The translations under genes and the position numbers were made by a program. Below the pieces are notes generated by a model, which saw only the letters and a list, made by a program, of their open reading frames with translations, searched no databases and was not told the origin of the DNA. Shown here piece by piece: positions 8,322 to 16,768 of a stretch of 64,000 nt of DNA. Source of the stretch: Pedobacter yulinensis (GTDB taxonomy: Bacteria; Bacteroidota; Bacteroidia; Sphingobacteriales; Sphingobacteriaceae); assembly GCF_003029735.1 (NCBI RefSeq), contig NZ_KZ686268.1, forward strand, positions 1,566,728 to 1,630,727, written 5' to 3'. Numbering within the stretch: the stretch's first letter is position 1; each line of letters begins with the position of its first letter.

Positions 8322-8690
8322 ATGGTACAGCAGGAATCAAGATTAAACGTTGCTGACAACAGCGGCGCAAAAGAAGTATTGGTTATCCGTGTGCTTGGTG
8401 GAACCGGCAAGCGTTATGCATCTATCGGCGACAAGATCGTTGTAACCGTAAAGAGCGCGCTTCCTTCAGGTAACATCAAAAAAGGAGCCGTTTCTAAAGC
8501 AGTGGTGGTAAGGACAAAGAAAGAGATCAGAAGGAAAGATGGTTCTTACATTCGTTTCGATGACAATGCAGCAGTATTGCTGAATGCACAGGACGAGCCG
8601 CGCGGTACACGTATTTTTGGCCCGGTTGCCAGGGAATTACGTGAAAAACAATTTATGAAAATTGTATCATTAGCACCGGAGGTATTATAA
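8322..8690 (+). CDS. rplN: 50S ribosomal protein L14
   Basis: Interface protein that forms an intersubunit bridge. 122 residues, the standard length, with '[18 protein letters not shown]', '[16 protein letters not shown]' and '[15 protein letters not shown]'. Confidence 0.97.
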   Translation: MVQQESRLNVADNSGAKEVLVIRVLGGTGKRYASIGDKIVVTVKSALPSGNIKKGAVSKAVVVRTKKEIRRKDGSYIRFDDNAAVLLNAQDEPRGTRIFGPVARELREKQFMKIVSLAPEVL

Positions 8691-8691
8691 A

Positions 8692-9030
8692 ATGGAAAAG
8701 AAAGTAGCAAATCCAAAATTAAAGATCCGTACAGGTGATTTAGTGAAAGTAATTGCCGGCGACTCAAAAGGCCAGCAGGGTAAAGTACTGCAGGTACTGA
8801 CCGATAAAAACAAAGCCATCGTAGAAGGCATCAACCTGGTGTCAAGACATACCAAACCGAATGCAGCTACCCCGAATGGCGGTATCATTAAAAAAGAGGC
8901 TCCTCTTCACATCTCAAACCTGATGCTGGTTGATCCAAAGACAGGCAAAGCCACCCGTGTAGGCAGGAAACTGAATGCAGACGGCAAACTGGTAAGAGTA
9001 GCTAAAATTTCAGGAGAGGAGATCAAATAA
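8692..9030 (+). CDS. rplX: 50S ribosomal protein L24
   Basis: Assembly initiator of the large subunit. 112 residues carrying the KOW motif '[20 protein letters not shown]' and '[13 protein letters not shown]'. Last base shared with the rplE start (TAATG). Confidence 0.95.
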   Translation: MEKKVANPKLKIRTGDLVKVIAGDSKGQQGKVLQVLTDKNKAIVEGINLVSRHTKPNAATPNGGIIKKEAPLHISNLMLVDPKTGKATRVGRKLNADGKLVRVAKISGEEIK

Positions 9031-9602
9031 TGGCACAGACACCAAGACTTAAGAGCAAATACAAAGAGGAGATTGTTAACAATCTCAAGGAAAAGTTTAA
9101 CTACAAAACGGTTATGCAGGTTCCTAAACTCACGAAGATCTCGATCAACCAGGGTGTTGGCCGTTTCTCGGTAACCGATAAAAAGATCATGGATACATCG
9201 ATCGCTGAACTGACCACCATTACCGGTCAGCAGGCTGTAGGTGCCAAATCTAAAAAGGATATCTCGAACTTCAAACTCCGTAAAGGCATGCCTGTTGGTG
9301 TTCGTGTAACACTGCGCGACAACAACATGTATGAGTTTCTGGACCGCCTGATCGCTGTAGCCCTGCCACGTATCCGTGACTTCAAAGGCATCAACGACAA
9401 AGGCTTTGACGGAAAAGGAAATTATACACTCGGTATCACTGAGCAGATCATTTTCCCTGAGATCAACATTGATAAGATCAATAAAATTTTAGGGATGGAT
9501 ATTACTTTCGTAACTTCGGCGAATTCTGACGTAGAGGCGCTGGAATTACTGAAACAATTCGGTTTACCATTTAAAAATCAAAATAACAATACCAATGGCT
9601 AA
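9030..9602 (+). CDS. rplE: 50S ribosomal protein L5
   Basis: 5S rRNA-binding protein of the central protuberance. 190 residues: '[14 protein letters not shown]', '[20 protein letters not shown]' and '[19 protein letters not shown]'. Its 3' end overlaps rpsN by 8 nt. Confidence 0.97.
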   Translation: MAQTPRLKSKYKEEIVNNLKEKFNYKTVMQVPKLTKISINQGVGRFSVTDKKIMDTSIAELTTITGQQAVGAKSKKDISNFKLRKGMPVGVRVTLRDNNMYEFLDRLIAVALPRIRDFKGINDKGFDGKGNYTLGITEQIIFPEINIDKINKILGMDITFVTSANSDVEALELLKQFGLPFKNQNNNTNG

Positions 9603-9864
9603 AGAAGGTGTAAAAGCGCGCGAATTAAAACGCCAGAAACTGGTGGCAAAATTTGCAGAGAAACGTGCAGCATTGAAAGCAGCCGGAGATTACGAAGCTT
9701 TGGACAAACTGCCAAAGAACGCATCGCCGGTACGTTTACACAACCGTTGCAAGCTGACCGGCCGTCCGCGTGGTTACATGCGTACATTCGGTATCTCCAG
9801 GGTAACTTTCCGTGAGATGGCACTCGCAGGCAAGATCCCCGGGGTAAAGAAAGCAAGCTGGTAA
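9595..9864 (+). CDS. rpsN: 30S ribosomal protein S14, zinc-free long form
   Basis: 89 residues, the longer S14 type without the CxxC...CxxC zinc ribbon; only one cysteine in '[20 protein letters not shown]'. Starts inside rplE (8-nt overlap). The 148-nt gap to rpsH after it contains a strong hairpin. Confidence 0.96.
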   Translation: MAKEGVKARELKRQKLVAKFAEKRAALKAAGDYEALDKLPKNASPVRLHNRCKLTGRPRGYMRTFGISRVTFREMALAGKIPGVKKASW

Positions 9865-9884
9865 ACAGTCAGAAGGAAATAAAA

Positions 9885-9923
9885 CCGGAGAACAAAGCGG
9901 GCTTGGGCCTGCTTTGTATCCGG
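9885..9923 (+). promoter_or_regulatory. Strong hairpin between rpsN and rpsH
   Basis: Core stem 9892-9902 with 9907-9917 (11 pairs including one G-U), loop TTGG; outer CCGG arms at 9885-9888 and 9920-9923 across a small internal loop. No U-tract follows, so it is not a typical terminator. It lies 90 nt before rpsH, whose product S8 is the spc-operon repressor in E. coli; an S8 site here is only a hypothesis. Confidence 0.55.
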
Positions 9924-10012
9924 ATTTCAGCCTTTTGTGCATACAACAGAATTTTAACCGGTAGAAGGTCCGTCAATATTGGAGAGGAAACCACTACCAC
10001 AACAAATCCATA

Positions 10013-10411
10013 ATGAATACAGATCCAATAGCAGATTATTTAACAAGAGTAAGGAACGCCATCAAGGCCAACCACAGAGTTGTAGAAGTTCCTGCATCAA
10101 ACCTTAAAAAGGAAATTACCAAAGTACTTTTTGACAAAGGTTACATCGCGAATTACAAGTTTGAGGACAACAATGCCCAGGGAACAATCAAAATCGCCCT
10201 GAAGTACAATCCGATTACAAGAATTCCTGCTATTCGTACATTGGTGCGAGTAAGTAAACCAGGTTTGAGACAGTATGCCGGCGTAGACAATATGCCAAGA
10301 GTATTAAACGGTTTAGGTATCGCAATCTTATCTACTTCCAAAGGTGTAATGACCGACAAGGAAGCAGCCAAATTGAATATTGGCGGTGAGGTATTGTGTC
10401 ACGTTTATTAA
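10013..10411 (+). CDS. rpsH: 30S ribosomal protein S8
   Basis: Primary binder of the 16S central domain. 132 residues: 'DPIADYLTRVRNAIKANHRV', 'VSKPGLRQYAGVDNMPRVLN' and 'LGIAILSTSKGVMTDKEA'. The long structured gap upstream separates it from rpsN. Confidence 0.97.
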   Translation: MNTDPIADYLTRVRNAIKANHRVVEVPASNLKKEITKVLFDKGYIANYKFEDNNAQGTIKIALKYNPITRIPAIRTLVRVSKPGLRQYAGVDNMPRVLNGLGIAILSTSKGVMTDKEAAKLNIGGEVLCHVY

Positions 10412-10426
10412 GAGGAGAAAAACACA

Positions 10427-10984
10427 ATGTCAAGAGTAGGAAAAGCCCCAATTACAATTCCCGCAGGTGTGACCATCACGGTTTCAAACGATAACGTGGT
10501 AACGGTTAAGGGTCCGAAAGGAGAATTACACCAAGCAGTTGATTCAGACATCACTGTACAACAGGAAGACGGCGTTTTAACAGTCGCTCGTCCTTCAGAC
10601 CAAAAAAGGCACAAAGCACTGCACGGTTTGTACCGCGCATTGATCAACAACATGGTTGTTGGCGTAACCGAAGGATATAAGCTCGAGCAGGAACTGGTAG
10701 GTGTGGGTTACCGCGCCAGCAACCAGGGCAACACGCTTGATCTCGTTCTTGGTTACTCGCACCACTACGTGTTCCAGTTGCCTAAAGAAATTAAAGTAAC
10801 GACCGCTTCTGAGAAAGGCCAGACGCCAAAGATCATTTTAGAGAGCATTGACAAACAACTGATTGGCCAGGTAGCGGCAAAAATCCGCTCGCTGCGTGCA
10901 CCAGAGCCATACAAAGGTAAAGGTATCAAGTTTGTAGGTGAGGTATTGAGAAGAAAAGCAGGTAAATCAGCATCTAAAAAATAA
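10427..10984 (+). CDS. rplF: 50S ribosomal protein L6
   Basis: 185 residues in two L6 repeats; 'SRVGKAPITIPAGV' at the start and 'SLRAPEPYKGKGIKFVGE' near the end are family signatures. An AGAGGAG Shine-Dalgarno-like stretch lies at 10411-10417, about 9 nt before the ATG. Confidence 0.97.
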   Translation: MSRVGKAPITIPAGVTITVSNDNVVTVKGPKGELHQAVDSDITVQQEDGVLTVARPSDQKRHKALHGLYRALINNMVVGVTEGYKLEQELVGVGYRASNQGNTLDLVLGYSHHYVFQLPKEIKVTTASEKGQTPKIILESIDKQLIGQVAAKIRSLRAPEPYKGKGIKFVGEVLRRKAGKSASKK

Positions 10985-10990
10985 GGAATC

Positions 10991-11344
10991 ATGGCAGGTA
11001 AAAAATTATCACGAAGAGATCGTATCAAAAAAGGGATCAGAAAAAGACTTACCGGTTCTGCTGAGCGCCCACGTTTATCGGTATTCAGAAGCAATAAAGG
11101 CATTTACGCACAGGTTATCGATGATGTTACCGGAAGTACCATCGTTTCAGCCTCCAGCTTATCAAAAGATTTCTCTGCCACTGGCAACAAATCTGAACAG
11201 TCAATGGCTGTTGGCAAGCTGATCGCAGAGAAAGCCATTGCTGCCGGTGTAAAAGAAGTTGTTTTTGACAGGAATGGTTACTTGTACCACGGACGTGTCA
11301 AATCACTTGCAGAAGGTGCACGTGAAGGTGGTTTAGTATTTTAA
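10991..11344 (+). CDS. rplR: 50S ribosomal protein L18
   Basis: 5S rRNA-binding protein. 117 residues: '[20 protein letters not shown]', '[18 protein letters not shown]' and '[20 protein letters not shown]'. Six nt after rplF. Confidence 0.96.
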   Translation: MAGKKLSRRDRIKKGIRKRLTGSAERPRLSVFRSNKGIYAQVIDDVTGSTIVSASSLSKDFSATGNKSEQSMAVGKLIAEKAIAAGVKEVVFDRNGYLYHGRVKSLAEGAREGGLVF

Positions 11345-11362
11345 TTCATAACAGAGATCAAA

Positions 11363-11881
11363 ATGTCAACTATCAATATAAAAAGAGTTAAGTCTAGCGA
11401 GATCGAGTTGAAAGACCGTTTGGTTAGCATTCAACGTGTTGCCAAAGTAACCAAAGGCGGCCGTACTTTCAGCTTTTCTGCCATCGTGGTTGTAGGAGAT
11501 GAGAACGGTGTAGTTGGTTACGGACTGGGTAAGGCCAAAGAGGTAACAGAAGCCATTGCAAAAGGTGTAGACGACGCCAAAAAGAACCTGGTAAAAGTTC
11601 CGGTTCTGAATGGTACCGTTCCCCATGAGCAGATCGGTAAATTTTCGGGCGGTTTCGTCCTGATCAAGCCAGCTGCTGTTGGTACCGGTGTTATTGCCGG
11701 TGGTGCGATGCGTGCTGTATTGGAGAGTGCAGGTATCCACAACGTACTTGCTAAATCAAAAGGTTCATCTAACCCGCACAACGTGGTTAAAGCAACTGTA
11801 GACGCGCTGACCAAAATGCGCGATGCTTATACGGTTGCCCAGCACCGTGGGGTTGATCTTAACAAAGTATTTAACGGATAA
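11363..11881 (+). CDS. rpsE: 30S ribosomal protein S5
   Basis: Decoding-fidelity protein at the mRNA entry. 172 residues: '[20 protein letters not shown]', '[17 protein letters not shown]' and '[20 protein letters not shown]'. Four bases before rpmD. Confidence 0.97.
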   Translation: MSTINIKRVKSSEIELKDRLVSIQRVAKVTKGGRTFSFSAIVVVGDENGVVGYGLGKAKEVTEAIAKGVDDAKKNLVKVPVLNGTVPHEQIGKFSGGFVLIKPAAVGTGVIAGGAMRAVLESAGIHNVLAKSKGSSNPHNVVKATVDALTKMRDAYTVAQHRGVDLNKVFNG

Positions 11882-11885
11882 TCAA

Positions 11886-12065
11886 ATGGCTAAGATTAAA
11901 ATAACCCAGATCAAGAGCGTTATCGACAGAAGCGAGCGCCAGAAGAAAACCGTTCAGGCTTTAGGTTTGTCAAAAATAAACCAATCTGTAGAGGTTGAAG
12001 CTACTCCCCAGATCATCGGGATGGTGAGAAAAGTGAATCACCTCGTAGCGGTAGAAAGTATATAA
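11886..12065 (+). CDS. rpmD: 50S ribosomal protein L30
   Basis: 59 residues from ATG 11886 (M-A-K-I-K-I-T-Q-I-K-S). A longer frame open upstream overlaps rpsE and is not needed. Contains 'SVIDRSERQKKTVQALGL' and ends 'GMVRKVNHLVAVES'. Normal short L30. Confidence 0.95.
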   Translation: MAKIKITQIKSVIDRSERQKKTVQALGLSKINQSVEVEATPQIIGMVRKVNHLVAVESI

Positions 12066-12069
12066 CCGG

Positions 12070-12104
12070 AAAGCTGTGCCCGTTGAACAATGGGTACAGC
12101 TTTT
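12070..12104 (+). terminator. 15-bp hairpin between rpmD and rplO (terminator-like)
   Basis: Arms 12070-12084 and 12089-12103 pair over 15 positions (two G-U), loop GAAC, followed by a run of only four T (12101-12104, partly in the stem). It sits in the middle of the spc operon, 62 nt before the rplO ATG, so it may be a partial terminator, a processing site or a protein-binding hairpin. Confidence 0.55.
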
Positions 12105-12166
12105 CATCATGTTTAATCGTTGACCCTGATTAGTGAAAGCGAAGGGCAACACAACAAGTTTCAAAA

Positions 12167-12613
12167 ATGAACTTAAGTAATCTGAAACCTGCAAAAGGTT
12201 CTGTTAAAGGTGGAAAAAGAATTGGTCGTGGTACAGGTTCAGGCCGTGGCGGTACTTCAACCCGTGGTCATAAAGGTGCCGGATCCCGCTCAGGAACCAG
12301 TACGAAAGTAGGTTTTGAAGGTGGCCAGATGCCACTTCAGCGTCGCGTACCTAAAGTTGGTTTCAAGCCGATTAACCGTACCGAATACGTTGGTGTAAAC
12401 CTGGATGTACTTCAGGGTCTTGCTGAAAAATTCAATTTAGAAAGCGTAGATTTCGCTACTTTAAAGGAGCACGGTCTTGTTTCAAGAAACGACCTGGTTA
12501 AAATCCTGGGCCGCGGCGAAGTTAAAGCTAAATTGAATGTTAAAGCACACGCCTTCTCAGCATCGGCACAAAAAGCGATCGAAGCAGCCGGCGGGTCAAT
12601 CGAAAAATTGTAA
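12167..12613 (+). CDS. rplO: 50S ribosomal protein L15
   Basis: 148 residues. Basic, glycine-rich N-terminal extension 'GKRIGRGTGSGRGGTSTRGH' and 'GFEGGQMPLQRRVPKVGF', then the globular C-domain ending 'AHAFSASAQKAIEAAGGSIE'. One-base overlap with secY (TAATG). Confidence 0.97.
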   Translation: MNLSNLKPAKGSVKGGKRIGRGTGSGRGGTSTRGHKGAGSRSGTSTKVGFEGGQMPLQRRVPKVGFKPINRTEYVGVNLDVLQGLAEKFNLESVDFATLKEHGLVSRNDLVKILGRGEVKAKLNVKAHAFSASAQKAIEAAGGSIEKL

Positions 12614-13947
12614 TGAAAAAGCTATTTACTACTTTAAGTAATATCTGGAAAATTCAAGAATTAAAAGAGCGTATCTTATTTACGCTCTTAATTCTTGTTA
12701 TCTACCGGTTCGTATGCCAGGTTGTATTACCCGGTGTTGATGCGAATCTGTTGGGCCAAAATCAAAAATCAGGTCTGCTCGGCCTGTTAGATATGTTTGC
12801 CGGTGGCGCCTTCTCGAAGGTGTCTATCGTAGCGCTCGGTGTTATGCCGTATATTTCTGCATCAATCGTGGTGCAGTTGCTGGGTATCGCCGTTCCCTCT
12901 TTCCAGAAAATGCAGAAAGAAGGTGAAAGCGGACGCAAAAAACTAAACCAAATAACCCGTTACCTGACCGTTGCCATTACCATCGTACAATCTGTTGGTT
13001 ATGTAAAAACACAGGTTCCTGAAGAAGCCATCCTGATTAACCACACACTGTTCTATATCCTGTCTACCTTTGTACTAACGGCAGGAACATTATTCGTGAT
13101 GTGGCTGGGCGAAAAAATTACAGACAAGGGCATTGGAAACGGTACTTCACTGATCATCATGGTCGGTATCATTGCCCGTTTGCCAATTGCACTGCAACAG
13201 GAAGTGACCTCGCGTGCTGCCGGACAAGGTGGTGGCCTGATCGCGCTGGTTGTTGAGATCGTAGCGCTGTTTGCGGTCGTCATGTTTACCATTCTGATCG
13301 TACAGGGCGTGCGTAAAGTCCCTGTGCAGTATGCCAAGAAAATCGTCGGCAACAAACAATTTGGCGGTGTACGTCAGTACATTCCCCTTAAAGTAAATGC
13401 GGCCGGCGTTATGCCGATCATCTTTGCCCAGGCATTGATGTTTATTCCTGCGGGCCTGACCGGATTTTTCCCATCCCTGCAGAACAGCTGGCTAAGCGCC
13501 TACAGCGACTATACTTCGGTAACGTACAGCGTCACGTTTGCTGTGCTGATCATTGCCTTTACCTTTTTCTATACCGCCATTACGGTTAACCCGACCCAGA
13601 TGTCTGATGATATGAAAAAGAACGGCGGTTTTATTCCCGGAGTTAAACCAGGACAAGCTACTTCATCATTCATCGATGATGTTATTTCAAAGATCACTTT
13701 CCCGGGAGCAATTTTTCTGGCCATTATCGCCATCCTGCCTTCTGTGGCTGTGAAGTTTGGAATCGCCTCTGAGTTTGCGCACTTCTACGGCGGAACCTCA
13801 CTGCTTATTCTTGTAGGTGTGGTTCTTGATACCTTGCAACAGGTGGAAAGTTACCTCCTTATGCGTCACTACGATGGTTTAATGAAAACCGGCCGGGTAA
13901 CCGGACGTACCGGTATTCCAGCAGCAGGCAGCAACGCCGCGTTGTAA
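12613..13947 (+). CDS. secY: Preprotein translocase subunit SecY
   Basis: Channel of the Sec translocon in the inner membrane. 444 residues with ten membrane helices. Seen: the plug-region 'GLLDMFAGGAFSKVSIVALG', 'GVMPYISASIVVQLL', and the cytosolic loop 'RKVPVQYAKKIVGNKQFGG' region that contacts SecA/ribosome. Directly coupled to rplO and followed by map after 9 nt. Confidence 0.97.
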   Translation: MKKLFTTLSNIWKIQELKERILFTLLILVIYRFVCQVVLPGVDANLLGQNQKSGLLGLLDMFAGGAFSKVSIVALGVMPYISASIVVQLLGIAVPSFQKMQKEGESGRKKLNQITRYLTVAITIVQSVGYVKTQVPEEAILINHTLFYILSTFVLTAGTLFVMWLGEKITDKGIGNGTSLIIMVGIIARLPIALQQEVTSRAAGQGGGLIALVVEIVALFAVVMFTILIVQGVRKVPVQYAKKIVGNKQFGGVRQYIPLKVNAAGVMPIIFAQALMFIPAGLTGFFPSLQNSWLSAYSDYTSVTYSVTFAVLIIAFTFFYTAITVNPTQMSDDMKKNGGFIPGVKPGQATSSFIDDVISKITFPGAIFLAIIAILPSVAVKFGIASEFAHFYGGTSLLILVGVVLDTLQQVESYLLMRHYDGLMKTGRVTGRTGIPAAGSNAAL

Positions 13948-13956
13948 TCGGAACGC

Positions 13957-14742
13957 ATGTCAAAGATCCTTTACAAGTCTGACGAAGAAATTGAATTGAT
14001 CAGGGAAAGCGCAATGTTGGTTTCCCTGACGCTTGCCGAAGTAGCAAAGGTCATTGCGCCGGGTGTAACCACCCTGCAGCTGGATAAGCTGGCTTATGAG
14101 TTTATCAGCGACCATGGTGCGGTGCCTGCCTTCCTCAACTACAATGGTTTTCCTTTTTCCCTGTGTATCTCACCGAATGAACAGGTGGTACACGGCTTTC
14201 CAAGTGATTATGTGATCCAGGAAGGGGACCTGATCTCGGTTGACTGCGGTGTGATCAAGAACGCGTTTTTCGGCGATTCAGCTTATACTTTTTCAATCGG
14301 AGCGGTAAGTGCTGAGAAGCAGAAGCTGGTTACTGTAACCAAGGAATGCCTGGACCTGGCCATCAGCAAAGCAACAGCAGGAATGCGTGTTGGCGATGTA
14401 GGTTACGCCTGTCAGCAGCATGCAGAGTCGAACGGCTTTGGGGTGGTGCGCGAACTGGTCGGGCATGGTGTGGGTTTTGCCCTCCATGAAAAACCGGAGG
14501 TAGCGAATTACGGCAAACGCGGCAGCGGCGTAAAACTTGAAGAAGGCATGGTGATCGCCATCGAACCGATGATCAATGCCGGCGTAGCCGGTGTAAAGTT
14601 CTGGCAGGACGGTTGGACGGTTACGACAAAAGACAATAAACCATCGGCACATTTTGAACACACGGTGGCTGTACGGAAGGGCAAACCGGACGTGTTGTCG
14701 AGCTTTTTGCCTATAGAAGAAGTTTTGCAACAAAAAAAATAA
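13957..14742 (+). CDS. map: Type I methionine aminopeptidase
   Basis: Removes the N-terminal methionine of new proteins. 261 residues, type I size. Metal ligands are all visible: aspartates in 'SVDCGVIKNAFFGDSAYTF', histidine in 'LVGHGVGFALHEKP', glutamates in 'AIEPMI' and 'HFEHTV'. The secY-map-infA-rpmJ order is standard for the spc/alpha junction. Confidence 0.96.
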   Translation: MSKILYKSDEEIELIRESAMLVSLTLAEVAKVIAPGVTTLQLDKLAYEFISDHGAVPAFLNYNGFPFSLCISPNEQVVHGFPSDYVIQEGDLISVDCGVIKNAFFGDSAYTFSIGAVSAEKQKLVTVTKECLDLAISKATAGMRVGDVGYACQQHAESNGFGVVRELVGHGVGFALHEKPEVANYGKRGSGVKLEEGMVIAIEPMINAGVAGVKFWQDGWTVTTKDNKPSAHFEHTVAVRKGKPDVLSSFLPIEEVLQQKK

Positions 14743-14761
14743 ATATTTAGATTTTTTTATT

Positions 14762-14769
14762 TAATTTTG
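14762..14769 (+). promoter_or_regulatory. Putative -7 box TAATTTTG before infA
   Basis: Exact TAnnTTTG match 44 nt before the infA ATG, inside an AT-rich stretch right after map. The -33 region is only weakly matched. A secondary promoter for infA-rpmJ-alpha genes is plausible. Confidence 0.5.
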
Positions 14770-14813
14770 CAACCCTGTTTAGAAGCAGCTAATTAAGTAA
14801 AAATCAATAAAAT

Positions 14814-15032
14814 ATGGCTAAACAAGCCTCAATTGAACAAGACGGCGTAATTAAAGAAGCATTATCAAATGCCATGTTCCGGGTAGAGCTGGAAAACGGT
14901 CATGAGATCATTGCACATATTTCAGGAAAGATGCGGATGCACTACATCAAAATTCTTCCTGGCGATAAAGTAAAACTGGAGATGTCGCCTTACGACCTAA
15001 CGAAAGGCCGGATCACTTATAGATATAAATAA
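14814..15032 (+). CDS. infA: Translation initiation factor IF-1
   Basis: 72 residues, the standard OB-fold length. '[20 protein letters not shown]', '[19 protein letters not shown]' and '[20 protein letters not shown]' are diagnostic. Occupies the ribosomal A site during initiation. Two nt before rpmJ. Confidence 0.97.
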   Translation: MAKQASIEQDGVIKEALSNAMFRVELENGHEIIAHISGKMRMHYIKILPGDKVKLEMSPYDLTKGRITYRYK

Positions 15033-15034
15033 CA

Positions 15035-15151
15035 ATGAAAGTAAGATCATCAATCAAGAAGCGTAGCGCTGATTGCAAGGTAATTCGCCGTAAAGGGAAA
15101 CTTTACGTGATTAACAAGAAGAACCCGAAATACAAGCAACGTCAAGGTTAA
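15035..15151 (+). CDS. rpmJ: 50S ribosomal protein L36, zinc-free form
   Basis: 38 residues: [10 protein letters not shown], then '[20 protein letters not shown]' and Y-K-Q-R-Q-G. The usual zinc ribbon (CxxC...C...H) is mostly lost: the first and third cysteines are Ser and Asn and the histidine is Tyr; only Cys14 remains. Such C-minus L36 forms exist and do not need zinc. Its stop is followed after 16 nt by the structured element at 15168. Confidence 0.93.
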   Translation: MKVRSSIKKRSADCKVIRRKGKLYVINKKNPKYKQRQG

Positions 15152-15167
15152 AGAGAAAATTAATCAA

Positions 15168-15217
15168 TTTTTAAAGCTAAGAGTCGCCGGCTAGAGGCCG
15201 GACGATACTTTAAAATA
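15168..15217 (+). promoter_or_regulatory. 50-nt RNA element, copy A (rpsM leader)
   Basis: Outer helix TTTTAAAG 15169-15176 with CTTTAAAA 15208-15215; asymmetric internal loop CTAAGA/A; inner helix GTCG 15183-15186 with CGAT 15203-15206; bulged A 15202; CCGG 15187-15190 with CCGG 15198-15201; loop CTAGAGG. Ends 8 nt before the rpsM ATG, so the closed form would cover the initiation region. Copy B before rpsD differs only at one loop base. Confidence 0.75.
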
Positions 15218-15225
15218 ACAAAAGC

Positions 15226-15603
15226 ATGGCAAGGATATCAGGTATTGATTTACCAAGAAACAAAAGAGGAGAAATCGGGCTGACCTATATTTATGGTGTA
15301 GGCCGGTCAACTGCACAGCGTATCTTAACGCAGGCAGGTATCGATTTCAACAAGAAAGTACAGGACTGGTCTGACGACGAGCTTTCAGCCATCCGTACCA
15401 TTATTAACGACGAGATCAAAGTAGAAGGTGCTCTGCGTTCTGAAGTTCAGCTGAACATTAAACGTTTGATGGATATTGGTTGCTACCGTGGTCTTCGCCA
15501 CAGAAAGGGTCTTCCTTCACGTGGCCAGCGTACAAAGAATAACTCACGTACCCGTAAAGGCAAGAGAAAAACAGTTGCAAACAAGAAAAAAGCTACTAAA
15601 TAA
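15226..15603 (+). CDS. rpsM: 30S ribosomal protein S13
   Basis: Small-subunit head protein touching the P-site tRNA. 125 residues: '[19 protein letters not shown]', '[14 protein letters not shown]' and '[20 protein letters not shown]' region. First gene behind RNA element copy A. Confidence 0.97.
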   Translation: MARISGIDLPRNKRGEIGLTYIYGVGRSTAQRILTQAGIDFNKKVQDWSDDELSAIRTIINDEIKVEGALRSEVQLNIKRLMDIGCYRGLRHRKGLPSRGQRTKNNSRTRKGKRKTVANKKKATK

Positions 15604-15625
15604 CAAGTAGTATCAAACAATAATC

Positions 15626-16015
15626 ATGGCTAAGAGTAAAAAAGTTACCAAAAAGCGTATTGTTGTGATCGAACCTGTTGGGCAGGCGCACATCAATGCT
15701 ACTTTTAACAATATCATCGTTACACTGACCAACAACAACGGTCAGACTATTTCATGGTCTTCTGCTGGTAAAATGGGTTTCAAGGGTTCTAAAAAGAACA
15801 CACCTTATGCAGCAGGTCAGGCTGCTTCAGACTGCGGAAAGGTTGCATTCGACCTGGGTCTCCGTAAGGTTGAAGTGTTCGTTAAAGGACCAGGCGCTGG
15901 TCGCGAGTCGGCAATTCGTACCCTGCAGGTTGCAGGTATCGAAGTTATGTCGATCAAAGACATTACACCGCTTCCGCACAACGGTTGCCGCCCTCCAAAG
16001 AAAAGAAGAGTTTAA
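15626..16015 (+). CDS. rpsK: 30S ribosomal protein S11
   Basis: Platform protein. 129 residues: '[19 protein letters not shown]', '[19 protein letters not shown]', '[18 protein letters not shown]' and '[18 protein letters not shown]'. Followed by RNA element copy B. Confidence 0.97.
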   Translation: MAKSKKVTKKRIVVIEPVGQAHINATFNNIIVTLTNNNGQTISWSSAGKMGFKGSKKNTPYAAGQAASDCGKVAFDLGLRKVEVFVKGPGAGRESAIRTLQVAGIEVMSIKDITPLPHNGCRPPKKRRV

Positions 16016-16023
16016 TCAATCAG

Positions 16024-16073
16024 TTTTTAAAGCTAAGAGTCGCCGGTTAGAGGCCGGACGATACTTTAAAATA
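16024..16073 (+). promoter_or_regulatory. 50-nt RNA element, copy B (rpsD leader)
   Basis: Identical to copy A at 49 of 50 positions; the one change (C to T, 16047) is in the apical loop. Outer arms 16025-16032 and 16064-16071. Ends 7 nt before the rpsD ATG. An additional short match (AATCAAT) precedes both copies. Placement before the S4 gene suggests S4 as ligand, by analogy to S4 control of alpha operons; this is inference. Confidence 0.75.
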
Positions 16074-16080
16074 TACGACA

Positions 16081-16689
16081 ATGGCAAGATATACCGGACC
16101 AAAATCCAAAATCGCCCGTAAATTCAGAGAGCCGATCTTCGGCCCAGATAAGGCATTAGAAAGAAAAAATTATCCTCCAGGACAACATGGTGTGTCTAAA
16201 AGGAGAGGTAAACAATCAGAGTATGCAATCCAGCTCATGGAGAAGCAGAAAGTAAAATACACATATGGTGTATTGGAGAAACAATTCAGTAACCTGTTCA
16301 AAAAGGCCTCATCACGTCAGGGCATTACCGGTGATAACCTGTTGCAATTGCTGGAAGCCCGTCTTGATAACACTGTGTATCGCCTGGGCATCTCGACCAC
16401 CCGCTCTGGTGCAAGGCAGCTTGTTAGCCACAAACACATCACCGTTAATGGCGAAGTAGTGAACATTCCATCGTACCAGCTGCGTGCCGGCGACGTGGTA
16501 GCTGTTCGCGAAAAGTCTAAGTCGCTCGAAGCTATTTCTGCTTCGGTTGCCGGCCGGAAGATCAACAAGTTTTCCTGGTTAGACTGGAACGCTGACGAGT
16601 TAAGCGGAAAGTTCCTTACTTATCCAAACCGCGATGAGATTCCTGAGAACATCAAGGAAAACCTGATCGTCGAGCTTTACTCTAAGTAA
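16081..16689 (+). CDS. rpsD: 30S ribosomal protein S4
   Basis: Primary 16S 5'-domain binder. 202 residues: '[20 protein letters not shown]', '[19 protein letters not shown]' and the S4 RNA-binding domain '[20 protein letters not shown]' to '[19 protein letters not shown]'. In E. coli S4 represses the alpha operon by binding the rpsM leader; here two near-identical elements precede rpsM and rpsD. Confidence 0.97.
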   Translation: MARYTGPKSKIARKFREPIFGPDKALERKNYPPGQHGVSKRRGKQSEYAIQLMEKQKVKYTYGVLEKQFSNLFKKASSRQGITGDNLLQLLEARLDNTVYRLGISTTRSGARQLVSHKHITVNGEVVNIPSYQLRAGDVVAVREKSKSLEAISASVAGRKINKFSWLDWNADELSGKFLTYPNRDEIPENIKENLIVELYSK

Positions 16690-16692
16690 ACT

Positions 16693-16750
16693 GTTAGTGT
16701 CGATTGCCTGTAAAGGCAATTGGCATTTCTGGCTTTACATAATTACTAAC
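16693..16750 (+). promoter_or_regulatory. Structured leader between rpsD and rpoA
   Basis: Outer arms GTTAGT 16693-16698 and ACTAAC 16745-16750; inner hairpin 16701-16708 with 16715-16722 (8 pairs, one G-U), loop TGTAAA. Located 18 nt before the rpoA ATG. The plan (closing helix plus inner hairpin) resembles copies A and B, but the sequence does not. Confidence 0.5.
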
Positions 16751-16768
16751 GAAAAAGAAACATTATAA

